Source: an uncultured Clostridia bacterium
GTDB lineage: Bacteria > Bacillota > Clostridia > TANB77 > CAG-508
Assembly: GCA_947628395.1 (NCBI GenBank)
Contig: CANQZP010000003.1
Span: 1-36,869 of the forward strand
Reading direction: 5' to 3'
DNA: 36,869 nt
In this document: one piece after another, positions 1-7,620 of the stretch
Numbering within the stretch: the stretch's first letter is position 1
Layout of the letters: each line of letters starts with the position of its first letter
Made by a program: the position numbers and the translations under genes
Notes under the pieces: model-generated
What the model saw: the letters and a program-made list of their open reading frames with translations, nothing else
Database searches by the model: none
Told to the model about the DNA's origin: nothing

Positions 1-112
1 GCATTAAACAGCCCTCATCGGTCCCCACAGCAAACAACCTTGAAAAATAGATGGAAATCCCTTCGCGCTGGTGTATTGTATAAAAAAATATATATGAACA
101 AGGAGGAAAGAA
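1..112. other. Unassigned left-edge sequence with leader of the first gene
   Basis: The first 85 bases are richer in GC than the genes that follow and no complete gene is visible. The stretch around 70-95 (CTTCGCGCTGGTG then TATTGTATAAA) loosely resembles the end of the next gene (TTTCGCGTTGTG then CTTTATTTAAA, 1473-1496). It might be the tail of a related gene or retroelement piece cut by the window edge. A ribosome site AAGGAGGAAAG lies just before the ATG at 113. Confidence 0.3.
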
Positions 113-1499
113 ATGAAACATAAGAATAAATTTATTGCAAAAGGTGTAGGAGCAGGCAGAAGGGCGGACACAAGTCCCGCCCCTACAAGATTTGTTAGAG
201 GAGAATCTGCTATTACATTGATTGCGCTGGTTATTACTATTATTGTTTTGTTGATTTTGGCTGGTGTGACGATTGCTATGGTGGTTGGTGATAATGGAAT
301 TTTAACTAGAGCAAAAGAAGCTAAGAGTGCGACTGAAATAGCAGAAGAGAATGAGAAAAGGGAGCTTGCAAGGGCAGAGGCTGCAATGAATATGGAAAAT
401 ACAACTTATGAAGGGATAACTATACCAGCAGGATTTGCACCAACAAGGATAGATGGGGAAAATAAGGTAGAAGATGGATTAGTTATAACAGATTCAGAAG
501 GAAATGAGTTTGTTTGGATACCATGGGAAGACATTACTGATGAAAAATATAAAGAAGCACAAGATATGGTAATAGATAAAAATTGGAGTCATAATGATGC
601 ATATGTATCAAATGGTGGAACTGATGGAAAAGGGTGGAGTGATGATTATTCGACTGATGACAAAAATATACTAGATAAACAATATACAGGAGAAAATGTT
701 CTTCCAACAGAAGATTGGATAAAGGAAAAACAAACAGATGTAGCAAAGACAAGTATAGTAAAATATAAAGGATTTTATGTAGCAAGATATGAAGCTGGAA
801 TTCCGAAAGAGGCTACTGGTTTTTATGTATTACCTGATGAAAAGGAAAATTTAACATATACAATTGATGGAAGAGGAAATATTGGAGAGACTAATAAAAT
901 AAAAAGCTTGTCACCAGTAAGTAAAAAAGGAGTACAAGCTTGGAACTTTATAACACAGCCAAATGCAAAACTTGTGGCAGAAAATATGTATGCAGGAAGT
1001 AGTAGTGTAGGAAGTTACTTAATAGATTCTGGAGCATGGAATCATATATGTGATGGAATATTTAATGGTCGAGATGAAAGTAAAAGTATAACAAATTCAA
1101 GTAATTGGGGAAATTATAAAGATAATAAAACTACAAATTATAATGCTATAGAAGGGTTATGGGCACAGCATGAATATGTCAGTTCATGGGGCTATGCTTC
1201 AGATTACAATAATGGAAAAGTAAACTTGAACCCCGGAGGCACAAATAGAATAGAACTAGAAACAGGAGCAAGTGAAGATTTTAAAAATTATAATATATAT
1301 GATATGGCAGGAAATATGTGGGAATGGACAACTGCACATAACATAAATGAAACTAAAACTAATATGTTCGCTGTTCCGCGTGGCCGGTAGCTTCCATAAC
1401 AGCGGAACTAGCACCCCTGCAGTATGTGCACATGGTAATTTTCCTTCGAGTAACTATCTCATTGACGTTGGCTTTCGCGTTGTGCTTTATTTAAAATAA
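113..1499 (+). CDS. Prepilin-like protein with FGE/C-lectin-type C-terminal domain; needs a +1 frameshift at CGG 1385
   Basis: Surface or pilus-like protein of about 461 residues if the frame is corrected. A short basic N-terminus is followed by a prepilin-like hydrophobic segment (SAITLIALVITIIV, about residues 32-57) and a charged helix. The C-terminal domain has SUMF1/formylglycine-enzyme-type signatures: EFVWIPW, GFYVARYEAG, YDMAGNMWEW, RGGSF and a terminal GFRVVLYLK. In the raw frame the gene stops at TAG 1388-1390, directly after CGG. Skipping C1385 gives V-P-R-G-G-S-F and 37 codons to TAA 1497-1499. The last 120 bases are GC-richer and rich in AAC/AGC-type codons, as in variable regions of retroelement targets with this fold. 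Residues 11-25 (GVGAGRRADTSPAPT) are a translated palindromic repeat inserted before the hydrophobic segment. The start is fixed by AAGGAGG 8 bases upstream. The ligand is unknown. Confidence 0.8.
145..187 (+). repeat. Palindromic repeat inserted in frame in a coding sequence
   Basis: Core GGGCGGACACAAGTCCCGCC then CCTACA (162-187), preceded by a diverged partner arm TGTAGGAGCAGGC (145-157). It is a member of the dispersed family seen at 1784, 1838, 7004, 14406, 17460, 17539, 19977 and 20083. Here it is translated as part of the prepilin-like protein without stop codons. Confidence 0.8.
1370..1499 (+). other. Putative DGR-type variable region (3' end of gene)
   Basis: Composition changes sharply from AT-rich host codons to GC-richer ones (GTT CCG CGT GGC, AGC GGA ACT AGC ACC). 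The translation runs from GGSF to GFRVV. This layout (C-lectin/FGE domain, variable stretch at the very end, terminal GFR-hydrophobic motif) matches target proteins of diversity-generating retroelements. Neither the template repeat nor the reverse transcriptase is visible in this window, so the call is by analogy. Confidence 0.5.
1385..1388 (+). other. +1 recoding site CGGT in the prepilin/FGE gene
   Basis: The codons before the site read CCG CGT GGC. The in-frame CGG is followed at once by TAG. Dropping the C gives GGT AGC TTC, which completes the family motif RGGSF and an open frame to 1499. This is the only one of the six sites with T as fourth base and C before the CGG. Confidence 0.8.
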
Positions 1500-1515
1500 G
1501 AAATGCATTTTGACT

Positions 1516-1536
1516 TGTAGGGGCGATTTTAATCGC
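1516..1536 (+). repeat. Short palindromic repeat, GATTTTAATC subtype
   Basis: TGTAGGGGCGATTTTAATCG then C. The same subtype, with shared left flank (AAGAAATGCATTTTGACT here, AAGAAAGGCATTTTGCCT there), recurs at 36720-36742. Related cores lie in the elements at 28202 and 34893. Confidence 0.7.
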
Positions 1537-1550
1537 ACGTATATACAATT

Positions 1551-1592
1551 AAAAAAATCTATGCTCGATAAAAATGTGCATAGATTTTTTTA
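1551..1592 (+). terminator. Intrinsic terminator after the prepilin/FGE gene
   Basis: A strong stem, AAAAAAATCTATGC against GCATAGATTTTTTT, with a 13-base loop and a T-rich tail. It closes the first transcription unit. Confidence 0.85.
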
Positions 1593-1600
1593 ATTTTTTA

Positions 1601-1630
1601 TTGACAATAGTAAGAAAAAGTGGTTATATA
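1601..1630 (+). promoter_or_regulatory. Promoter upstream of the Rpn-like gene
   Basis: TTGACA at 1601-1606 and TTATAT at 1624-1629 with a 17-base spacer (an overlapping TATATA sits one base later). It lies directly after the terminator and before the RBS at 1713. Confidence 0.6.
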
Positions 1631-1712
1631 TAAGTGTATTTTAAATCAAAGGATTTTTAATTCCTAATTTTTTTTCTAAAAGAAAATCAAAAACAAAATT
1701 AAAAAATCAAAT

Positions 1713-1721
1713 AGGAGGTGG
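1713..1721 (+). promoter_or_regulatory. Orphaned ribosome binding site AGGAGGTGG
   Basis: A near-perfect Shine-Dalgarno sequence, but no ATG, GTG or TTG at proper distance opens the Rpn frame. The frame it would feed is cut by TAG in the palindromic repeat at 1784. It probably marks the original start of the Rpn-like gene before the repeat landed. Confidence 0.5.
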
Positions 1722-1783
1722 TAAGTTAATTTTTCGTGCAAAAATAAAATATAAAAATATCAATAATCTTGTAAAGAAAAGAA

Positions 1784-1864
1784 TGTAGGGGCGGGCCTTG
1801 CGTCCGCCCAAAAGATTAAGAAAAAGACGAAAGAAAAGGGCAGAGACAAGCCCTGCCCCTACAA
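1784..1864 (+). repeat. Two inverted palindromic repeats disrupting the start of the Rpn gene
   Basis: TGTAGGGGCGGGCCTTGCGT then CCGCCC (1784-1809) and, after a purine-rich 28-base spacer, the opposite-facing GGGCAGAGACAAGCCCTGCC then CCTACA (about 1838-1864). Together they look like one element with terminal inverted repeats. The right copy is translated in the same frame as the copy in the first gene (RAETSPAPT against RADTSPAPT). Confidence 0.8.
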
Positions 1865-2700
1865 TACGTTTAAATTATTTTTTTGCTAAAAAAGGTAATG
1901 AAGAATTCCTAATTGATTTTTTAGAAGCTATTTTAAAGATAGATATAGAAAAAATAGAAATTAGGGAAGAGGTAAATTTAGAAAAACTAAAGAATGAAGA
2001 AAAAGGTGGAAGACTAGACTTGCAAGCAACACTGAATGATGGAATAATAGTGAATATAGAGCTGCAGATTAAGAATGAAAAAAATATAGAAAAAAGAAGT
2101 TTAGTGTATGCAGCAAAAACAATGTCAAGAGAAACAAAAGTAGGAACCAAATATAAAGATATAAAACAGGTAATAATGATAAATATATTAAATTATAAAA
2201 TGTTACCTTATGAAGAATATATATCAGAAACAGTAACAGTATTAAAAGAACATAGAGAATATGAAGCAGTAGAAGGTGTAAAGTGGTATTTCATAGAATT
2301 ACCGAAATTTAGGAAGGCAAAACCGGATATGAACGAAAAGCTAAATCAGTGGCTAGCGTTCATAGATGATAAAGATAGGGGGTTAATAGAAATGGCAGAG
2401 AAGAAGAATAAGACAATAGAAAAGGCTAGAGTAGAGATGGATTATTTAACAGGAGATGAGGAATTAGAAAGATTAGCAGAATTAAGAGAAAAGTGGGCAA
2501 TGGATTATGATAGTGGAATAAGTGATGCAAGAGAAGAAGGACGTACCGATGGGATAAAAATTGCACAGAAAAGAATGATAAAGAAATTGTTAAAAATAAA
2601 AATGCCATTAGAAGATATTGAAAAAGTTTCTGAATTATCTATGGAAGAAATTTTAAAGATAAAAGAAGAAATAAATCAAGAAGAAAATATTGATAATTAA
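1798..2700 (+). CDS. Rpn/PD-(D/E)XK nuclease family transposase-like protein, N-terminus damaged
   Basis: Family resemblance begins at NYFFAKKGNEEFLIDFLEAI and covers the nuclease core: an aspartate in GGRLDLQA, then the E-x-Q of NIELQIK, then ITINILNY-like IMINILNY. This is the PDDEXK_2/Rpn arrangement of recombination-promoting nucleases. The C-terminus is charged and helical (REEGRTDGIKIAQKRMIKKLL), typical of the family. The first roughly 25 codons are made of repeat DNA and an Arg/Lys-rich linker. The only in-frame start, TTG 1798, lies inside the repeat without a ribosome site, while a good RBS sits 80 bases upstream in a blocked frame. It may be a pseudogene or be expressed poorly from a new start. 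Confidence 0.7.
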   Translation: MRPPKRLRKRRKKRAETSPAPTIRLNYFFAKKGNEEFLIDFLEAILKIDIEKIEIREEVNLEKLKNEEKGGRLDLQATLNDGIIVNIELQIKNEKNIEKRSLVYAAKTMSRETKVGTKYKDIKQVIMINILNYKMLPYEEYISETVTVLKEHREYEAVEGVKWYFIELPKFRKAKPDMNEKLNQWLAFIDDKDRGLIEMAEKKNKTIEKARVEMDYLTGDEELERLAELREKWAMDYDSGISDAREEGRTDGIKIAQKRMIKKLLKIKMPLEDIEKVSELSMEEILKIKEEINQEENIDN

Positions 2701-2719
2701 AGCTAATATTATACTAAAG

Positions 2720-2782
2720 AGGACATCTTCAAAAAGTTTATACAAAAATCAGGAAAAAGGATGAGATTTTTTGAGGGTGTCC
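2720..2782. repeat. Imperfect inverted repeat in the spacer before ylmH
   Basis: Arms AGGACATCTTCAAAAA and TTTTTGAGGGTGTCCT pair at 14 of 16 positions around a loop of about 31 bases. It could be a remnant of transposon ends or a weak terminator for the Rpn gene. Confidence 0.55.
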
Positions 2783-2815
2783 TGTTTGGTTTATAAAAGA
2801 GAAAGTTGGTAAAAA

Positions 2816-3596
2816 ATGCAAAGTGAAAATAAACAATTAGAAGCTAGTAAATTACTTATTGCTAAAATGAGGGATAAGGAAAAGCTTTGTAAAATAAAAA
2901 ATAAAATTACTTATACAGATTTTTTAGATATGTATCAAAAAAGTATTTTATTAAAAGAGATAAAAAATGATTATATTATTTTTGGTGGATATGATGGTGC
3001 TGAAAGAGAGATATTGTTATTTTATCCAGATAAAATTGAAAAAGATATTGCTAAAAAATATTTTTATAATTTATTAAAAGTTATAAGTATAACTCTTCCT
3101 AATGATTTAATAGGTGAGTATGAACATAGAGTTTATTTAAGTGGTATTATGAAGTTAGGTTTAGAAAGAGAGAAATTTGGAGATATTATTGTTTATAAAG
3201 AAGGTGCTGATATAATAACTTTTGAAGATAATATTCAGTATTTAATAAATGGATTAATGTCTCTAAAAAGATTTAGAAAATGTAATTTTGAAATAAAAGA
3301 TATATCTGAAATAGTGAGTAAGGAAGATGAATATGAAGAATTTTCTATTATTTTGCCATCAATGAGAATTGATAATTTTGTTTCAGAGATTGCTAGAGTT
3401 TCAAGAAATAGAGCAAATGAAATTATAGAAAGTCAAAGAGTTTTTATAAATTCTGAATTAGTGTTAAAATCATCAAAATTAGTAAATATAAGTGATATAA
3501 TTACAATTAGGGGAAAAGGAAAGTTTATTGTAGGAGAGATTTTGAGAAAAACTGAGAAGCGGAAAAAGTGTTTTAAATATAAAAAAGAGAAAATAA
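2816..3596 (+). CDS. ylmH: YlmH-like S4-domain RNA-binding protein; +1 frameshift at CGG 3560
   Basis: 259 residues in the corrected reading. The first two thirds match the N-terminal region of YlmH-type proteins (GGYDGAEREILLFYP, IMKLGLEREKFGDI). The C-terminal third is an S4 RNA-binding domain (IDNFVSEIARVSRNRANEII, then ITIRGKGKFIVGEI). Relatives act in ribosome quality control on stalled large subunits. The in-frame CGG at 3560 sits 11 codons from the natural end. Skipping its C gives K-G-K-S-V-L-N-I-K-K-R-K and a stop at 3594-3596, which fits the basic tail usual after the GEI strand. Unshifted reading gives a Cys/Tyr-containing tail to 3610 and no obvious break, so this site would be missed without the other five. 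The RBS is weak. Confidence 0.8.
3560..3563 (+). other. +1 recoding site CGGA in ylmH
   Basis: Context AAG CGG A. Dropping the C yields GGA AAA AGT GTT TTA and a family-like C-terminus ending at 3596. Support is weaker than at the other sites because the unshifted frame stays open to 3610. Confidence 0.6.
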
Positions 3597-3649
3597 AACA
3601 TGCGCAATGAGATGTACCAATTGTGCAGTATTATAATGCAATTTTTTTG

Positions 3650-3678
3650 TTGCATAGTTTTTTGTATTTTGATATAAT
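3650..3678 (+). promoter_or_regulatory. Promoter of the membrane protein/pseudouridine synthase unit
   Basis: TTGCAT 3650-3655, a 17-base spacer, TATAAT 3673-3678, 38 bases before the ATG at 3717. It probably drives the membrane protein and the rluD and rluB genes behind it. Confidence 0.75.
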
Positions 3679-3716
3679 TTATCTTGTAAAATAAAAGTGT
3701 TGGGAGTTAGAATCTA

Positions 3717-5331
3717 ATGGATAAAGTAAAGCTTAAGTTTCATATATTGGCTGTAATTTGTATAGTTATTTTTTGTATAGCAATTTCGCCTAAAGAGCTT
3801 CAAAATGATACTTTTTATACTATAAGAATTGGTGAGTATATTACAGAAAATGGTATTCGGAAATTTAACTGAAGATCCTTTTTCTTGGCATGATTTAAGT
3901 TATACTTTTCCACATTGGTTGTATGATTTGGGGATTTATAATGTTTATAATTTGTTTGGATGGAACGGATTGTATGCTTCTACATTAGTTTTGGCTTCTA
4001 TTTTAGGATTGTCTATTTATTTCACGTCTAGTAAATTTTCTAAAAACCCTGGACTTTCCCTTATTTTTACTTTAATTGCTATGTATGTTATGAAGCCGTA
4101 TTTGGCAGTTAGAGCACAATTAGTAACTTTTATTTTGTTTGTTCTTACTATTTATTTTATAGAGAAATTTTTGGAGTCAAAAAAATTAAAATATGGACTG
4201 GTATTATTAGTAATACCTATTTTAATTGCTAATTTACATTTAGCTGTATGGCCATTTTATTTTGTTTTGTTTTTACCATATTTTGCCGAATATTTACTTT
4301 CTTCTAATTTATTTAGTTTTAATACTATTATTAAGATGAAGATTTTATTTTATAAGTTCATAGGTAAAAATGAAAAGATTGATGAACTTAATGAAAAGAT
4401 AGAGAAAAATAATATAATAAGAGAAAAATCAAAGAAAAATCCATACAAGTTGGAGATAAAAAAAATAGATAATGTGAAATATTTACTTTTGATTTTTTTA
4501 ATTGCTATATTTACAGGACTACTTACTCCTACTGGAGCTAGTACACCTTATACTTATTTATATAAGACTTTTATTGGAAATAGTACAAGTGTAATTAATG
4601 AACACTTACCACTTACTTTAGTCCAAAGCCCAGAATTTTGTTTTACTTTAATTGTTTGTTTTGCAATTTTAATTTTTACAGATATTAAAATAAGATTAAA
4701 AGATTTCTTATTTTTTGCAGGTTTACTGTATCTTTCATTTAAAACTAAAAGACAGATTTCAATGTTTACTTTAATTTGTTATCCTATATTTATTAAGTTA
4801 ATTGCTAATTTATTTGAAAGACAGGATAAAAAATTTGCAGAAAAATTAATGAAGTTTTTTACTAACTGGTTTGGAGCTACAGTTACATTAGGTTTTATTA
4901 TAATATTAGGATTATATTTATATAAGCCTCAGGTAAATAGCAAATATATAAATGATACTCAGTATCCTGTGGAGGCTTCAAAATGGATAAAGGAAAATTT
5001 AAATTTAGATGAAATAAGATTATTTAATGAATATAATTATGGTAGTTATTTATTATATGAAGGAATTCCTGTTATGATTGATTCTAGATGTGATTTATAT
5101 ACACCTGAGTTTAATACAAAGACAGGAAATCCCGAAGATGGAACTGATATTTTTATGGATGTACAAAATGTAGTTACTTTATCAAAAGGTTATGAAAAAA
5201 TTTTTGAAAAATATGATATTACACATGTAATTTTATATAAAAATGCAAAATTAGCAGTACAGCTTAAAAGAGATTCAAAGTATAATAAATTGTATCAAGA
5301 TGATTATTTTATTATATTTGAGAGGAGATAA
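3717..5331 (+). CDS. Multi-pass membrane protein, GT-C-like; +1 frameshift at CGG 3858
   Basis: 537 residues when joined across C3858. The N-terminus has one hydrophobic helix (ILAVICIVIFCIAIS), then the motif DTFYTIRIGEYITENG, and after the shift G-N-L-T-E-D-P-F-S-W-H-D, YTFPHWLYDLG and about ten membrane segments. The soluble C-terminus (EYNYGSYLLYEGIPVMIDSR and DITHVILYKN) resembles the C-terminal region of integral-membrane sugar transferases of the GT-C type. No catalytic assignment is possible. Unshifted reading ends at TGA after CGG AAA TTT AAC, giving only 51 residues. The start ATG 3717 is preceded by GGGAG and a good promoter. The stop is 2 bases before the next ATG, implying co-translation with rluD. 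Confidence 0.75.
3858..3861 (+). other. +1 recoding site CGGA in the membrane protein gene
   Basis: Context GGT ATT CGG A. The zero frame stops four codons after the site (TGA). Dropping the C joins TENGI to GNLTEDPFSW and opens 490 further codons. Confidence 0.8.
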
Positions 5332-5333
5332 GG

Positions 5334-6260
5334 ATGTTAAAAAAAAGATATGTAATAACTGAAAATCATGCTCAGTTGAGGCTTGATAAAGTTATTATAT
5401 TAGAAGATGATTCGTTTTCTAGAATGGCAATTCAAAGGTTATTAGATGAGGGAAAAATTACTGTAAATGGAAAGATAGAAAAACAGTCATATAAAGTGAA
5501 AAAAGATGATGTTATTGAAATTATCTGCGATGAGCCTAAAGAGTCAGATGTAGTACCTGAGGATATTCCTCTTGATATTATTTATGAAGATGATGATATT
5601 GTTATTGTTAATAAAGAAAAAGGAATGGTAGTACATCCTGGTGCAGGTAATGAAAGTGGTACTTTAGTAAATGCTATTATGGCTAGATGTAAGGATTCTT
5701 TGTCTGGTATAGGTGGTAAAATAAGGCCTGGGATTGTTCATAGAATTGATAAAGATACTTCTGGTATTTTAATTATAGCTAAAAATGATAAAGCTCATAT
5801 TGATATTAGTAATCAGATTAAAGAGCATTTGGTAAAAAAGACTTATGTAGCTTTAGTCAGAGGTAGATTAAAAGAAAATGAGGCTACTATTGATATGCCA
5901 ATAGGTAGAAGTACTAAAGATAGAAAAAAGATGGCTGTAAATAAGAACGGAAAAAAAGCTGTTACTCATATTAAAGTGTTAAAGAAGTATGATGATTTTA
6001 CTTTTTTAGAAGTTCAAATAGAAACTGGTAGGACTCATCAAATTAGAGTTCATTTGGCAGAGATTGGTTTTCCTATTGTTGGTGATTATACATATTCAAA
6101 CGGAAAAAATCCTTTTGGTGTAGAAGGGCAAATGTTACATGCAAAAAAAATTGAATTTGTACATCCAACGACGAAGAAAAGAGTTTCTTTTGAAGCTCCT
6201 TTACCTAAATATTTTGAAGAAGTTCTTGAAAAAATAGATAATATTAAGAAAGGAATATAA
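5334..6260 (+). CDS. rluD: RluA/RluD-family 23S rRNA pseudouridine synthase
   Basis: 308 residues. An N-terminal S4 RNA-binding domain (RLDKVIILEDDSFSRMAIQR, residues about 16-75) is followed by the pseudouridine synthase fold with the catalytic motif HRIDKDTSGILI. The aspartate there attacks the uridine. Conserved later blocks are KTYVALVRG, TGRTHQIRVHLA and MLHAKKIEF. It acts on 23S rRNA (RluD-type helix 69 sites, or another RluA-family target). The ATG is preceded by GAGGAGATAAGG and follows the membrane protein by 2 bases. rluB starts 4 bases after its stop. It contains no CGG codon and reads in one frame. Confidence 0.9.
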   Translation: MLKKRYVITENHAQLRLDKVIILEDDSFSRMAIQRLLDEGKITVNGKIEKQSYKVKKDDVIEIICDEPKESDVVPEDIPLDIIYEDDDIVIVNKEKGMVVHPGAGNESGTLVNAIMARCKDSLSGIGGKIRPGIVHRIDKDTSGILIIAKNDKAHIDISNQIKEHLVKKTYVALVRGRLKENEATIDMPIGRSTKDRKKMAVNKNGKKAVTHIKVLKKYDDFTFLEVQIETGRTHQIRVHLAEIGFPIVGDYTYSNGKNPFGVEGQMLHAKKIEFVHPTTKKRVSFEAPLPKYFEEVLEKIDNIKKGI

Positions 6261-6264
6261 AATT

Positions 6265-6985
6265 TTGGAAGAGATGAGACTTCAGAAATTTCTTGCTCAG
6301 GCTGGTATTGCTTCTAGGCGAAGGTGCGAGGAGTTTATAGAGCATGGAAGAGTAAGTGTGAATGGAAAAGTAGTAACTGAGCTTGGAATAAAGGTAAATC
6401 CTGATGTTGATAAGATTGAATTTGAAGGTAAATTGCTTAGAATAGAAGATAAGAAAGTGTATATATTACTTAATAAACCTATTGGTTATGTTACAACTTC
6501 TGATGAACAGTTTGGAAGAGATAAGGTATTAGATTTAGTAAAGGTAAAAGAAAGAGTTGTTCCTGTTCGGAAGATTGGATATGTATACTTCTGGTGCACT
6601 AATTCTTTCTAATGATGGTGATTTTGTATATAAGGTTACTCATCCTAAACATGAAATTGAGAAAACTTATACTGTTACTGTAAAAGGTGAGGTTACTTCT
6701 GAAGAAATTGATATGTTGAGATGTGGAGTAGAGATTGAGCCAGGTGTTATAACAAGGAAAGCCAAAGTCAAAAGGATTATGTGGGATGAGGAAAATAATA
6801 AATCTAGGCTTGAAATTATTATTCATGAAGGAAAAAATAGGCAAGTTAGAAAAATGTGTGAGGCAATAGGGAAAAAAGTTTTGGCTCTTCATCGTTCAAA
6901 AATAGGAAATATTGATGTTAGGGATATTCCTTTGGGAAAATGGAGATACTTAAAGAAAGAGGAGATTGAATGGTTGTTAAAATAA
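6265..6985 (+). CDS. rluB: RluB-family pseudouridine synthase; +1 frameshift at CGG 6568
   Basis: 239 residues once C6568 is skipped, the usual length for RluB. The S4 domain comes first (MRLQKFLAQAGIASRRRCEE), then NKPIGYVTT. The catalytic block is rebuilt across the shift as VVPV-GRLDMYTSGALILSNDG, which is the invariant GRLD of RsuA/RluB/RluE enzymes with the nucleophilic aspartate. The end has the typical EGKNRQVRKMCEAIGKKVLALHR. Unshifted reading ends at 6612 without any catalytic residue, so the active enzyme depends wholly on the frame change. The start is TTG 6265 with AAGGA 11 bases upstream; ATG 6274 is the alternative. CGA is used here as arginine (AGG CGA AGG), so only CGG behaves oddly. 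Confidence 0.88.
6568..6571 (+). other. +1 recoding site CGGA in rluB
   Basis: Context GTT CCT GTT CGG A. Skipping the C restores V-P-V-G-R-L-D, the catalytic motif of the family. The glycine is the conserved residue, so decoding as glycine rather than arginine is expected. Confidence 0.88.
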
Positions 6986-7003
6986 AAATTGTTAGAACAG
7001 AAA

Positions 7004-7029
7004 AGGGCGGACGCAAGGCCCGCCCCTAC
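7004..7029 (-). repeat. Palindromic repeat between rluB and the S1 gene
   Basis: GGGCGGACGCAAGGCCCGCC then CCTACA, followed by GCCTCGTTTGATTGTA. That second string recurs in inverted or direct form next to the copies at 17460-17566 and inside the larger elements at 28202 and 34893. Confidence 0.8.
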
Positions 7030-7095
7030 AAAGCCTCGTTTGATTGTATAAAAAATTAAAATATTATTAACGAAAGAAAAAGGAGAGAAGATACT

Positions 7096-7597
7096 ATGGA
7101 AAATTTTGATGGAATAAAATGGATTAGAGAAGAAGCAAAGCAAGGAGATATTTTAAATCGGAACTGTTAAAAATATTAAACCATTTGGAGCTTTTGTTGA
7201 AGTAGATAATGGTGTTGTAGGACTTTTACATATAGAAGATATTTCTGTTTCTAGGATAAAATCTCCTGAAGAAAGATTTTCTATTGGACAAAACATAAAA
7301 GTTATGGTAAAATCTATAGATAAGGACTTAAATAGAATTGAATTAACTCATAAAGAGCTTCTAGGTTCTTGGGAAGATAATATTATTTCTTATCATGAGG
7401 GTGAAAGAGTAAAGGGAATTATTAAAGAGCCTGATAAGAATAAGAATGGTATATTTATTGAGCTAAAACCTAATTTAGTTGGACTTGCTGAGTATAAAGA
7501 AGGTTATGAGTATGGTCAAGAAGTTGAGGTTTTTATTAAAAAGATTATAAAAGATAAGAAGAAAATTAAACTTCTTATATGTGACAACCTAAAATAA
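7096..7597 (+). CDS. Two-S1-domain RNA-binding protein; +1 frameshift at CGG 7159
   Basis: 166 residues when read across C7159. The first S1 domain (GDILN-GTVKNIKPFGAFVEV, then GLLHIEDIS) is complete only with the shift. G-T-V-x-x-I-x-x-F-G-A-F is the standard first strand of S1 folds. A second, more diverged S1-like unit follows (GERVKGIIKEPDKN to KKIIKDKKKIKLLI). It probably binds single-stranded RNA, but a specific role cannot be read. Unshifted reading ends after 24 residues (CGG AAC TGT TAA). The start ATG 7096 has AGGAGA 9 bases upstream. The next gene starts 23 bases after its stop behind its own AGGAGGT, so the two may be co-transcribed. Confidence 0.82.
7159..7162 (+). other. +1 recoding site CGGA in the S1-domain gene
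   Basis: Context TTA AAT CGG A. Two codons later the zero frame meets TAA. Dropping the C gives GGA ACT GTT AAA AAT ATT and a canonical S1 strand. Confidence 0.85.
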
Positions 7598-7620
7598 TAA
7601 TTTAAATAGGAGGTAAAAAA

